Under the pieces are notes generated by a model. That model was not told where the DNA came from, searched no databases, and saw only the letters and a list, made by a program, of their open reading frames with translations. This document shows, piece after piece, positions 53,468 to 61,818 of a stretch of 64,000 bases of DNA. Both the position numbers and the translations under genes were made by a program. Source of the stretch: Mariniphaga sp041684965 (GTDB taxonomy: Bacteria; Bacteroidota; Bacteroidia; Bacteroidales; Prolixibacteraceae); NCBI GenBank assembly GCA_041684965.1, contig JAWLGR010000015.1, positions 75,995 through 139,994 of the forward strand, read 5' to 3'. The stretch's first letter is position 1. Each line of letters opens with the position of its first letter.

Positions 53468-54340
53468 TTACATATGTCGTTCCACATACCTTATAATACT
53501 TTTGGCTATATTTTTTCCGGTGGCACGTTCAATACCTTCCAATCCGGGAGAGGAATTTACTTCAAGAATAAGTGGCCCGACTTTACTCTGCAGCATATCA
53601 ACGCCACAAATGCCAAGTCCCATTACTCGGGCAGCTTTCAATGCAGCGTTTTCTTCTTCTTCAGAAAGCTCTATTACCTGGGCAGTACCTCCACGATGAA
53701 GATTTGAACGAAACTCTCCTTTTTTTGCCTGTCGCTTCATCGCTCCCACAACTACCCCGTCTATTACAAATGCCCGTATATCGGCTCCCTGGGCTTCTTC
53801 AACAAACTCCTGGACAATCACCCTTACCTTTAAACCATTAAAAGCATCGATTACAGATTCTGCAGCATTATCAGTTTCGGCCAGCACCACACCCAATCCC
53901 TGGGTACCTTCCAGTAATTTAACTACAACGGGGGCCCCACCGGCACCTTGTACAATTTCTTTTACATTTCGCGAGTAGTTGGTAAAAACCGTTTTAGGAA
54001 GACCCAGTCCGGCACGGGAAAGAATTTGCAGACTGCGAAGCTTATCGCGTGAACGGAGCAGTGCCTGCGATTCGATGGCAGTGAACACCTTCATCATTTC
54101 AAACTGGCGAACCACAGCTGTTCCGTAAAAGGTTACCGACGCACCGATACGCGGAATGACTGCATCTACCTTCTCGAGTTTCTTGCCCCTGTACATTATT
54201 ACGGGGTTGCGTTTCTCAATAATCAGGTCGCATTTGGTGTGGTCAACGATTAAAACCTCATGTTTGCGTTGAAGGCCCGCTTCATAGATTCTTCTTGTCG
54301 AATAAAGATTCGGATTTCGGGATAATATGGCAATCTTCAT
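53468..54340 (-). CDS. rimK: RimK-family alpha-L-glutamate ligase
   Basis: This is an ATP-grasp ligase that adds glutamate residues to a protein C-terminus (ribosomal protein S6 in E. coli) or to small molecules. 'MKIAILSRNPNLYSTRRIYEAG' is the normal start, 'PVVVKLLEGTQGLGVVLAE' the ATP-binding loop, 'QEFVEEAQGADIRAFVIDG' the hinge, and 'LILEVNSSPGLEGIE' the metal-binding Glu/Asn. Its 290 residues are normal. It follows the retropepsin-like gene by eight bases, which together with the AspA-like gene suggests a modify-and-trim module. Confidence 0.93.
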   Translation of the reverse strand: MKIAILSRNPNLYSTRRIYEAGLQRKHEVLIVDHTKCDLIIEKRNPVIMYRGKKLEKVDAVIPRIGASVTFYGTAVVRQFEMMKVFTAIESQALLRSRDKLRSLQILSRAGLGLPKTVFTNYSRNVKEIVQGAGGAPVVVKLLEGTQGLGVVLAETDNAAESVIDAFNGLKVRVIVQEFVEEAQGADIRAFVIDGVVVGAMKRQAKKGEFRSNLHRGGTAQVIELSEEEENAALKAARVMGLGICGVDMLQSKVGPLILEVNSSPGLEGIERATGKNIAKSIIRYVERHM

Positions 54341-54348
54341 TTTTTTTA

Positions 54349-54804
54349 TTATGAATTTTCTTTCACCCTGATGATTTGGCCTTTTAAGGAAAGGTTCTTT
54401 CGCGAGGTGTCAATTAAAAATTTTTTTGATGTGAACTTCCGGCCCAACAACACCGGATGCTTCATATCAGTTCTCTCAGTTAACGTAAGTTCTATTGGGT
54501 AAATATTTCCAAATAAAATTATTTCAGTTTTAATAGAAATGCGCTCCTCTACAGCACCGTTGGAACTTCTTACCATCCGAATTTTAAATACATCAAAAAC
54601 AATCTCCTTCTCATGGTACCGAGGGTGAAGAGGGTCAAGGAACCGGCATCTCACCCGTTCCAGATTTCCACTCACGATGCGTTCAATCTGATGACAATGA
54701 AAGCTGGAGGTATAGGCACCGGAGTCGGTTTTTACGGTAATTCCTTCCAGTTCCAGCTGTGGAAAGTCGGCCGTATCTTTTCTTCCTAATATAATTTTTC
54801 CCAT
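54349..54804 (-). CDS. rimB: RimB-like retropepsin-type aspartic peptidase
   Basis: This is a small single-domain retropepsin-like protein of the group often called ATP-dependent zinc proteases; in Pseudomonas the homologue RimB is a protease partner of RimK. D27-S-G-A30 in 'VKTDSGAYTSSFHCHQ' is the catalytic D-[ST]-G-A, and 'HPVLLGRKFTSKKFLIDT' is the family end motif. Length is 152 from ATG 54804. A start at 54834 would overlap mgtE and is less likely. It lies between mgtE (16 bases) and rimK (8 bases). Confidence 0.85.
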   Translation of the reverse strand: MGKIILGRKDTADFPQLELEGITVKTDSGAYTSSFHCHQIERIVSGNLERVRCRFLDPLHPRYHEKEIVFDVFKIRMVRSSNGAVEERISIKTEIILFGNIYPIELTLTERTDMKHPVLLGRKFTSKKFLIDTSRKNLSLKGQIIRVKENS

Positions 54805-54820
54805 ACCCGAAATTTCTTTT

Positions 54821-56179
54821 TTATAAAAATTCAAAAAACATTTTGCCCACTACAAAATAAATAAACAATCCCAATATATCATTCATAGTAGTTATGAACG
54901 GACCGGTAGCCAGGGCAGGGTCCACCTTAAGCCTGTGGAGGAACAACGGGATCAAAGTTCCAAAAAAAGATGCATAGAGCATTACAATAAACAATGAAAT
55001 CGAAACAGAAAGAGTGAGGTTCATATTTCCCTGGGCAAAAAAATTGTATAAGAAAATCAGAAAAGCAAAAATGGAAGCGGTTGCAAGTGCCACCAGCAAT
55101 TCCTTAAGCAGACGCTTACCTGTAGTACCTACATCTTTTACTCCGCTGGCGATGCTTTGAACCACAATTGAAGAAGATTGAACACCCACATTTCCAGCCA
55201 TAGCCATGGTAAGCGGAATATAAAAAGCCAGTTCCGTAACGTTGCTAAGTTCCGTTTCATAATTCCCCAGAACCAGGGCACCCATTATCCCACCTATAAG
55301 GCCAATCAGCAACCATGGGAACCGTGCCCTGATGAGTTCCCATGCCCGGTCGTCGGGTTCCACATCTCCTGCAATACCGGCAATCATCTGGTAGTCGCGC
55401 TCAGCCTCTTCACGAACGAAATCAATCACATCGTCAAATGTAATTCGGCCTTTCAATCTGCCGATTCCATCAACCACAGGTATTGCCACCAGGTCGTATT
55501 TATCCATTATTTCAGCCACCTCTTCCTGGCGGGTTCCTGTGCGAACGCTAATAACATCCGGCTCGTAAAGGTTTGAAATTTTGGTATTGGTAGAATTCAG
55601 GATCAGTTTTTTTAGTGAAAGCACCCCTTTCAGCCGGTCCTGATCGTCGGTAACATAAATGTAATAAATTTCGTCCACATCTTCAGCCTGCCTGCTTATT
55701 TCCTTAAGACAAGTAGCTACAGTCCAGTTTTCATTAACCGAAACCAGCTCTTTGGCCATAATTCCACCCGCTGAATCTTCTTCGTATTCCAGCAAATCAA
55801 CAATATCACCCGCCTGTTCGGTATCTTCAATTTCTTTCAGCACCTCCTGTTTCATTTCCTCGTCCAGATCGGCCATAATGTCGGCCGCATCGTCTGAATC
55901 CATGTATTCAATGAACTTACTGGCGATGAGTTCAGGTGGCAGAACTTTCAGGAACCGCTTTCTGTGGTGTTCCGGAATTTCAATCAGCACATCGGAAGCT
56001 TTCTCTCCATCAAGCAAAAGATAAATGAATTTAGCTTCATCCATGGTGAGGTCATCCATCACCTCTGCAATATCGGCCGGGTGAAGGGGTTCCATGGTAG
56101 CTTTGAGCTCTTCGGTATTGTTGTTTTCGATTAACTCCTTAATACGATCGATGTATTCTCGTGTAATTTCGAATTCCAT
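54821..56179 (-). CDS. mgtE: Magnesium transporter MgtE
   Basis: MgtE is an inner-membrane Mg2+ channel gated by its cytosolic domains. The N-terminal MgtE_N repeats (1-130, 'PLHPADIAEVMDDL' and 'DSDDAADIMADLDEE') are followed by two CBS domains (about 135-265) and five membrane helices from about 285. The pore helix carries 'AMAGNVGVQSS' and the last helix 'ATGPFITTMNDILGLFIYF', which holds the selectivity Asp. Its 452 residues are normal. It starts 90 bases downstream of rsmA and precedes the rimB/rimK genes, so it may share their transcript. Confidence 0.95.
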   Translation of the reverse strand: MEFEITREYIDRIKELIENNNTEELKATMEPLHPADIAEVMDDLTMDEAKFIYLLLDGEKASDVLIEIPEHHRKRFLKVLPPELIASKFIEYMDSDDAADIMADLDEEMKQEVLKEIEDTEQAGDIVDLLEYEEDSAGGIMAKELVSVNENWTVATCLKEISRQAEDVDEIYYIYVTDDQDRLKGVLSLKKLILNSTNTKISNLYEPDVISVRTGTRQEEVAEIMDKYDLVAIPVVDGIGRLKGRITFDDVIDFVREEAERDYQMIAGIAGDVEPDDRAWELIRARFPWLLIGLIGGIMGALVLGNYETELSNVTELAFYIPLTMAMAGNVGVQSSSIVVQSIASGVKDVGTTGKRLLKELLVALATASIFAFLIFLYNFFAQGNMNLTLSVSISLFIVMLYASFFGTLIPLFLHRLKVDPALATGPFITTMNDILGLFIYFVVGKMFFEFL

Positions 56180-56269
56180 AATCAGCTTTTTACGTGTTAT
56201 TGCTCAATTCAGGCAGAAAGTCCGTTAGGATATATTCCTTCGGTGTAAGAAATCCGAATCCTTTCAATT

Positions 56270-57040
56270 TCAGGATTCCAATCTTCTCGTCAGTTCGATA
56301 AAATCATTTACCGAAAGTTGTTCAGGCCTTTTATCGTTAAATTGCTCCGGTACTTTCAACCCCAAATCATTTAAGGAGTTCCGGAGCATTTTTCGTCGTT
56401 TGTTAAAGGCCGCCTTTACCACTTTAAAAAATAAATCTTCATTGCATGGCAGCTTCTCCATGGAGTTACGCCGGAGCCTGATTACTGCTGATTTCACTTT
56501 CGGGGGTGGAATAAATACCTGTTCGGAAACTGTAAAGAGGTATTCGGTTTGAAAATACGCTCCCAACAGGACACTAAGAATACCATATGTTTTATTTCCC
56601 GGCGGTGCGACTATACGTTCTGCAACCTCTTTTTGCACCATGCAAATGATTTCAGTTACACGGTTGCGCCACTTAATGATGCGAAAAAATATCTGCGAGG
56701 ATATGTTGTAGGGGAAATTTCCGATTATATTAAAGTTTTCCGTGATTTGGGGGGCATCCCACTTCAGAAAATCGTTAAAGTATATCTGCCCCTTCAATTC
56801 AGGAAACTGAGCTGTTAAATAGTCAACCGATTCAATATCGATTTCTACCACATGTACATTCAGTTCAGGGCGCTGAAGCAGCAATTGAGTCAATACACCC
56901 GTTCCGGGACCAACTTCCAGCACTTCTGTAGTTGTGGTACCCAGGCTGTCAACTATCTTGCGGGCAATGTTGCCATCCTTCAAAAAATGCTGACCTAATT
57001 TCTTCTTTGGCCTCACAGGGCTCATTGTTGTCTGCCTCAT
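56270..57040 (-). CDS. rsmA: 16S rRNA dimethyladenosine transferase
   Basis: RsmA (KsgA) dimethylates two adjacent adenosines near the 3' end of 16S rRNA, a late ribosome-assembly step. 'KKLGQHFLKDGNIARKIVD' and 'VLEVGPGTGVLTQLLLQ' hold the SAM site, and 'NFNIIGNFPYNISSQIFF' has the catalytic N-F-P-Y. Its 256 residues are normal. ATG 57040 or ATG 57025 could be the start. It is divergent from the flippase-like gene across 169 bases. Confidence 0.95.
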   Translation of the reverse strand: MRQTTMSPVRPKKKLGQHFLKDGNIARKIVDSLGTTTTEVLEVGPGTGVLTQLLLQRPELNVHVVEIDIESVDYLTAQFPELKGQIYFNDFLKWDAPQITENFNIIGNFPYNISSQIFFRIIKWRNRVTEIICMVQKEVAERIVAPPGNKTYGILSVLLGAYFQTEYLFTVSEQVFIPPPKVKSAVIRLRRNSMEKLPCNEDLFFKVVKAAFNKRRKMLRNSLNDLGLKVPEQFNDKRPEQLSVNDFIELTRRLES

Positions 57041-57209
57041 TCATTTCCCATGAAGTTGCTTATACTCTCTTTTCAAAAATAAAACCAAACAAATTTATAT
57101 TTTTGTCAACTACTGAACAGCTTAAATGTTTTTTATTTTTTTTCTTCCGAAATTATTAATTTTCAGGAAATATTTAACTGGTAAAAAATTTTAATATAAA
57201 ATACCTGTT

Positions 57210-58226
57210 TTGAAAAACATAATTTTTAAAACCATAAAATTCACACTATTTTTAGTTGTCGGAGGATTCATTTTCTGGCTAATATACAAAGATCAGGATA
57301 TCGATCGCATAAAATCGGTACTTAAAAATGAGGTGAATTATTTTTGGGTGGTTATTTCACTGGCTATTGGGTTGCTCAGTCATATTAGCCGTACTATCCG
57401 CTGGAGACTGATGATTGAACCTGTAAGCCACAAGCCGCGCCTTATTTATACATTCCTGGCGGTGATGGTGGGTTATCTCATGAACCTTGCCTTCCCCCGG
57501 ATGGGGGAAATTACACGATGCGGAGTCATGGCGCGTTACGAAAAGGTTTCCTTCAGTAAACTGTTAGGTACAGTAGTGGCAGAACGTGCTGTTGATATGG
57601 TTTCACTGTTGGTGTTACTGGCCATCGTTATTTTTTCGCAGTTTGGCCAAATGCTACAGTTTCTGGATAAAAATCCTGAAATTGAGACAAAAGTTGTAGC
57701 TTTCGCCACTTCGCCCTTTTTAATTATTTTTTTACTTGCATTGATATTAGCTGGTTTTTTATTTCGTAAAACTTTAAAACACACCCTGTTTTATAAAAAA
57801 ATAAACGGGATTTTAATCAATCTGAAAGAAGGATTTATCTCCATCCGGTCTATAAAAAGCAAAGGATGGTTTATTTTTCATTCGGTTGCAATATGGGTGC
57901 TTTATTACCTGATGCTCTATTCGGTGTTCTTTGCTTTTGAATTTACCAGTAATTTAGGCCCTATAGCAGCCCTTACCACTTTTGTATTAGCCAGTTTTGG
58001 AATGGTTGCTCCTGTGCAGGGGGGAATCGGGGCATGGCATTTTATGGCAATTGAAGGACTTTTGCTTTATGGGGCCGCTTATGAAAATGCTGTTATATTT
58101 GCTTTTGTGGCTCACGCTACAATGACCTTAATGATAATTATTCTTGGTATAATATCATTGCTCGTTCTGCCGTTCATAAATCAAAGAAATATTACTGCTT
58201 CAAATCGGGTAACTGTGAATGAATAA
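57210..58226 (+). CDS. YbhN/AglD-type flippase-like membrane protein (UPF0104)
   Basis: This is an eight- or nine-helix inner-membrane protein of the lysylphosphatidylglycerol synthase transmembrane/UPF0104 family; members are thought to move lipids or lipid-linked sugars. 'SHISRTIRWRLMIEP', 'MVGYLMNLAFPRMGEITRCGVMARYEK' and 'ERAVDMVSLLVLLA' are family signatures, and 'PVQGGIGAWHFM' is near the end. Length is 338. The start is a TTG. It is followed by a LolC/E-type gene after 14 bases. The substrate is unknown. Confidence 0.85.
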   Translation: MKNIIFKTIKFTLFLVVGGFIFWLIYKDQDIDRIKSVLKNEVNYFWVVISLAIGLLSHISRTIRWRLMIEPVSHKPRLIYTFLAVMVGYLMNLAFPRMGEITRCGVMARYEKVSFSKLLGTVVAERAVDMVSLLVLLAIVIFSQFGQMLQFLDKNPEIETKVVAFATSPFLIIFLLALILAGFLFRKTLKHTLFYKKINGILINLKEGFISIRSIKSKGWFIFHSVAIWVLYYLMLYSVFFAFEFTSNLGPIAALTTFVLASFGMVAPVQGGIGAWHFMAIEGLLLYGAAYENAVIFAFVAHATMTLMIIILGIISLLVLPFINQRNITASNRVTVNE

Positions 58227-58240
58227 AATAAATCCATTGA

Positions 58241-59494
58241 ATGAATATTGAACTTTTCATCTCACGCAGGTTATTTTTTGAGAAAAGCACCAAACAATTT
58301 TTATCGCAGAAAATAATCCGGATAGCCCTGGTAGGGATAGCGCTTGGTTTGACTGTGATGATTGTGTCAGTAGCAGTAATTACTGGTTTTAAAAGTGAAA
58401 TACGAAACAAGGTAATCGGCTTTGGGTCGCACATACAGGTAGTAAATTTCGATTCAAGCAATTCATACGAAACAAGACCGGTATCCCGTCAGCAACCTTT
58501 TATTGAAAACCTCCAGGCATTGAAGGGAGTTAATAATGTCCAGGTCTTTGCAACCAAACCGGGAATGATTAAAACCGATGAATATATACAAGGTATAGTA
58601 TTCAAGGGAGTGGACTCACATTACGATTGGGCTTTTTTCAGGGAAAGCCTGTTAAGTGGAAGCCTTCCTGTCATTAATGATTCTGTTCGTTCAAACCAGA
58701 TACTCGTTTCGGAACAGGTTTCGGATTTACTGGAAGTTTCTGTTGGTGACCGGGTGGTGCTGTATTTTATTAATGAAGATGAAAGTACACCACGGATGTT
58801 GCAACTTGTAATAAGCGGATTGTACCGTACCAGCCTGGAGGAATTCGACAACCTGTTTGTAATGGGCGACCTGCAGCAGGTACAACGCCTGAACAACTGG
58901 CAAAACAATCAGATAAGCGGTTTTGAAATTGTTATTAATGATTTTAACCGAATTAATGAAATTGAGCAGGATGTAAGGAATACGGTACTTAATTACAGTG
59001 TTGAAAACGATGCCATCCTGCGCACAACCAATATTACCCGTGAACACCCTCAGATTTTTGACTGGCTTTCCATACTTGACATGAATGTATGGATTATCCT
59101 TATCCTGATGGCATTGGTTGCAGGCTTTAATATGATATCGGGACTGCTTGTACTTATACTCGAGCGCAGCCGTATGATAGGTGTCCTTAAAACTCTTGGC
59201 AGCCCCAACTGGAGCATTCGCAAGGTATTTCTTTACCTGTCGGTTTTTTTAACCTCCCGGGGAATGCTTTGGGGAAACCTGGCCGGGATAGGATTAATAC
59301 TCATTCAGAATTATTTCCAGATAATAAAACTGAACCCGACCACCTATTATGTAGATGTTGTGCCTGTCAACTTTTCATTTTTACATGTGGTTTTACTGAA
59401 TGCAGGAACTATAGCTGCCACTACCTTAATGCTTGTTATTCCAAGTTACCTGGTGAGCAAGATTTCACCCGAGAAAACAATCCGTTTCGATTAA
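58241..59494 (+). CDS. LolC/LolE-type ABC transporter permease
   Basis: This is a predicted permease of the system that extracts lipoproteins from the inner membrane. Helix 1 is at about 26-48, a large periplasmic MacB/PCD-like domain follows, and three helices near 275-410 complete the FtsX fold. 'ITGFKSEIRNKVIGFGSHIQV' and 'MISGLLVLILERSRMIGVLKTLGSPNWSIRKVFLYLS' are typical. Its 417 residues match. No LolD ATPase is adjacent, which is usual in Bacteroidota. It is 14 bases downstream of the flippase-like gene and 9 upstream of the Nudix gene, probably one transcript. Confidence 0.88.
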   Translation: MNIELFISRRLFFEKSTKQFLSQKIIRIALVGIALGLTVMIVSVAVITGFKSEIRNKVIGFGSHIQVVNFDSSNSYETRPVSRQQPFIENLQALKGVNNVQVFATKPGMIKTDEYIQGIVFKGVDSHYDWAFFRESLLSGSLPVINDSVRSNQILVSEQVSDLLEVSVGDRVVLYFINEDESTPRMLQLVISGLYRTSLEEFDNLFVMGDLQQVQRLNNWQNNQISGFEIVINDFNRINEIEQDVRNTVLNYSVENDAILRTTNITREHPQIFDWLSILDMNVWIILILMALVAGFNMISGLLVLILERSRMIGVLKTLGSPNWSIRKVFLYLSVFLTSRGMLWGNLAGIGLILIQNYFQIIKLNPTTYYVDVVPVNFSFLHVVLLNAGTIAATTLMLVIPSYLVSKISPEKTIRFD

Positions 59495-59503
59495 TGCCGT
59501 AGA

Positions 59504-60115
59504 ATGAATATGCCCGTTACACCTGAAAATATTAAAAAAGCGTTGGCAGGAAACCTAAGCGGCAAGACCTCTCATCAAAAAATGATGCCGCCCAATCGAA
59601 AATTAAAAGCTGCCGCCATTGATAAATCACGGCTTAAGCCAAGCAGTGTGTTACTGTTGCTGTTCGAAGAAGATGATGAGCTATATATCTGCCTTATAAA
59701 ACGACCTGTTACGATGAAGCACCATGCCGGTCAGGTGGCATTTCCCGGGGGGCGTATTGACCCGGAGGAGACCTCCATGGAGACTGCCCTTAGAGAAACC
59801 TGGGAGGAAATTGGAGTTGCCCCTGAAAAGATTGAAGTTCTGGGAGCATTGTCGGAGTTGTTTGTTGATGTAAGCGGCTTTTTGATTCAACCTTTTGTAG
59901 GCTGGTTAAACGAAAAGCCATCATTCAAACTTAATAAAGCCGAAGTAGAAAAGATCATCCTCTTCCCGTTACTGAAATATAAGGATAACCTGGAAGAAAC
60001 AGAACTGGAAACGGTTTCAGGCAAGCTGAAAGTTCCATGCTTTCACTTCGAAGGAGAGATTATATGGGGAGCTACGGCTATGATTTTGGCAGAGTTTTTT
60101 GATGCGATGGATTAG
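59504..60115 (+). CDS. CoA pyrophosphatase-type Nudix hydrolase (NudL-like)
   Basis: This is a Nudix enzyme expected to cleave CoA or related nucleotides into 4'-phosphopantetheine and ADP. The box G-G-R-I-D-P-E-E-T plus R-E-T-W-E-E-I-G sits in residues 86-109 of 203, preceded by 'KHHAGQVAFPGG', which is typical of the CoA-diphosphatase branch. 'GFLIQPFVGWL' follows. The charged N-terminus (about 50 residues) is normal for the branch. It is nine bases downstream of the LolC/E-type gene and ends the plus-strand unit. Confidence 0.88.
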   Translation: MNMPVTPENIKKALAGNLSGKTSHQKMMPPNRKLKAAAIDKSRLKPSSVLLLLFEEDDELYICLIKRPVTMKHHAGQVAFPGGRIDPEETSMETALRETWEEIGVAPEKIEVLGALSELFVDVSGFLIQPFVGWLNEKPSFKLNKAEVEKIILFPLLKYKDNLEETELETVSGKLKVPCFHFEGEIIWGATAMILAEFFDAMD

Positions 60116-60393
60116 GTTGGCATGGATTACGGGTGGTGTGGATTCCGATCCGCGCATTCGGGTTTTATGAACCAGTACTGTCTTATTTTACAAATCAGTG
60201 GTTCGGACACCGCTGCTTTGGTCCCTGCACAGAACAGTCAAGCGGGAACAAAGATATAATTAAAAATTCTGCACAAAGAATAGCTTAATGAGAGCCGGAC
60301 ACAAAAGTATTTAGGATCGTTCTGTAATTTCTCATTTTAAAGTAAGAAAGTTAACAGTGGGATTCCTTGGTTTAATAAAACTTTAAAGGCAGA

Positions 60394-61818
60394 TTAATTT
60401 GAAATAAGGTTCAGGTAATGTTCATAACTGCTGATAACCCGGTTAACGAAATTATAGGCTTCTTCACCGCGGGCGTATCCTAATTTAACAACCGGATCGT
60501 TAATGTACTTTTCAGCCGATTTATTTTTCAAAAAATAGGCGACATTGTTCTCCCACTTGCTGCTGTCTTTACCATATTTTTCAGCAAGGCGCCGGGCATC
60601 AATCACATGCCCCAGACCAATATTGTAGGAAGCCAGAACAAATTTTATCCGCTCAGAGGAATCTGGAATTGCTGCGCTCAGTTGTTTATCAAGATGGCTC
60701 AGCAACAATACACCCCCTTCAATGTTCTGTTTTGGATCGCTGATATCGGATATTCCCAATGCTTCAGCAGTGGCTGGCATCAATTGCATGAGCCCAACAG
60801 CGCCTCCCCATGATTCTGCTTCGTGTTTAAATCTTGATTCATGGAACATAATGGCTGAAATCATTCGCCAATCCCATCCGTGCCTTGATGCGATTTCTTT
60901 TACCATCTCGTCGTACTCTGAAATTTTACCTCCCGAAATGCTGTGGTATTCGCTGTTAAAGCGCCCCGAAGTCCTGGCCATTACAAAATATTGGAAATAG
61001 ATCTGTTGGTATTGTTCTGTTTGCTTAAATTCTTCTATCCATTTGTCAAGATAAGCTTTCCATTCACCGGAACTAATGCGTACAGCCCACGCAATGTTAT
61101 GCGGAAAGCTAATTTTAAGCGAAACATCCAGATTTGGGTAATACGACTGGTTAAGTATGGCTACATTTTCATCGCAAACTGTATAATTTATGTCTCCTTG
61201 AGATACCATGGCTATGAGTTGCTCCACTCCATTTAGCGAATCCTGTACAACATGAATTGGCTGCCCTATTTCCTCGGAAAGGTTCAATAACCGGCGGGTA
61301 TAAGTTGTTTTCTGCTGAACATAAATGGTTTTATTGGCCAGGTCGTGTAATGTTTTAAGATAAAGTGGATCAGGAGCAGTTTGAACTTGTTTTCTCTGAA
61401 CTATAACCTGGCGGGTTTGCTTAAGAGGTTTGGTGAAGGCTACCTCCTGCCGTCGTGCCGGAGTGACCGTAAGGTTTTTAGCTACCAGATCGAAACTGCC
61501 GTTTTTCAGCCCCTCAAATGTTTCAGTCAGGTTATTACTAACAATAAACTCAGGTTTTACATCCATATCTTTACATAATGCCTGGATAAGATCGTATTGA
61601 TACCCCATCGGCTTACCTCTGTAAACAAAATAATTAATGGAATTGTAATCAAGAGCTACTTTTAAGATACCACTTTGCCTGATACGCTGCAGATCGCTTA
61701 ATTCCGACTCAGTATCTTTGCTTTTATTTTCTCCGCTGCCGCATGAATAAATAAGCCCGGCAACAATGAAAAATAGCAAAGGAATGGGAAAAAAATTATA
61801 TGTGCCGGCTGATTTCAT
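60394..61818 (-). CDS. mltF: Membrane-bound lytic transglycosylase F (MltF-like)
   Basis: This protein combines a periplasmic solute-binding (SBP_3-like) domain with an SLT transglycosylase, anchored as a lipoprotein. From ATG 61818 the N-terminus has a hydrophobic stretch ending 'GLIYSCGSG', a lipobox. The SBP domain runs about 45-270 ('RQSGILKVALDYNS'), and the SLT part has 'ISAIMFHESRFKHEAESWGGAVGLMQLMPATA' (catalytic Glu in F-H-E-S). Its 474 residues are normal. Its start overlaps the porin stop by one base (TGATG), so the two are translated together. Confidence 0.92.
   Translation of the reverse strand: MKSAGTYNFFPIPLLFFIVAGLIYSCGSGENKSKDTESELSDLQRIRQSGILKVALDYNSINYFVYRGKPMGYQYDLIQALCKDMDVKPEFIVSNNLTETFEGLKNGSFDLVAKNLTVTPARRQEVAFTKPLKQTRQVIVQRKQVQTAPDPLYLKTLHDLANKTIYVQQKTTYTRRLLNLSEEIGQPIHVVQDSLNGVEQLIAMVSQGDINYTVCDENVAILNQSYYPNLDVSLKISFPHNIAWAVRISSGEWKAYLDKWIEEFKQTEQYQQIYFQYFVMARTSGRFNSEYHSISGGKISEYDEMVKEIASRHGWDWRMISAIMFHESRFKHEAESWGGAVGLMQLMPATAEALGISDISDPKQNIEGGVLLLSHLDKQLSAAIPDSSERIKFVLASYNIGLGHVIDARRLAEKYGKDSSKWENNVAYFLKNKSAEKYINDPVVKLGYARGEEAYNFVNRVISSYEHYLNLISN

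Noticed and set aside
60116..60393. Possible small RNA between the Nudix and mltF genes
   Set aside because: No promoter, terminator or stable stem could be supported; convergent region without signal.
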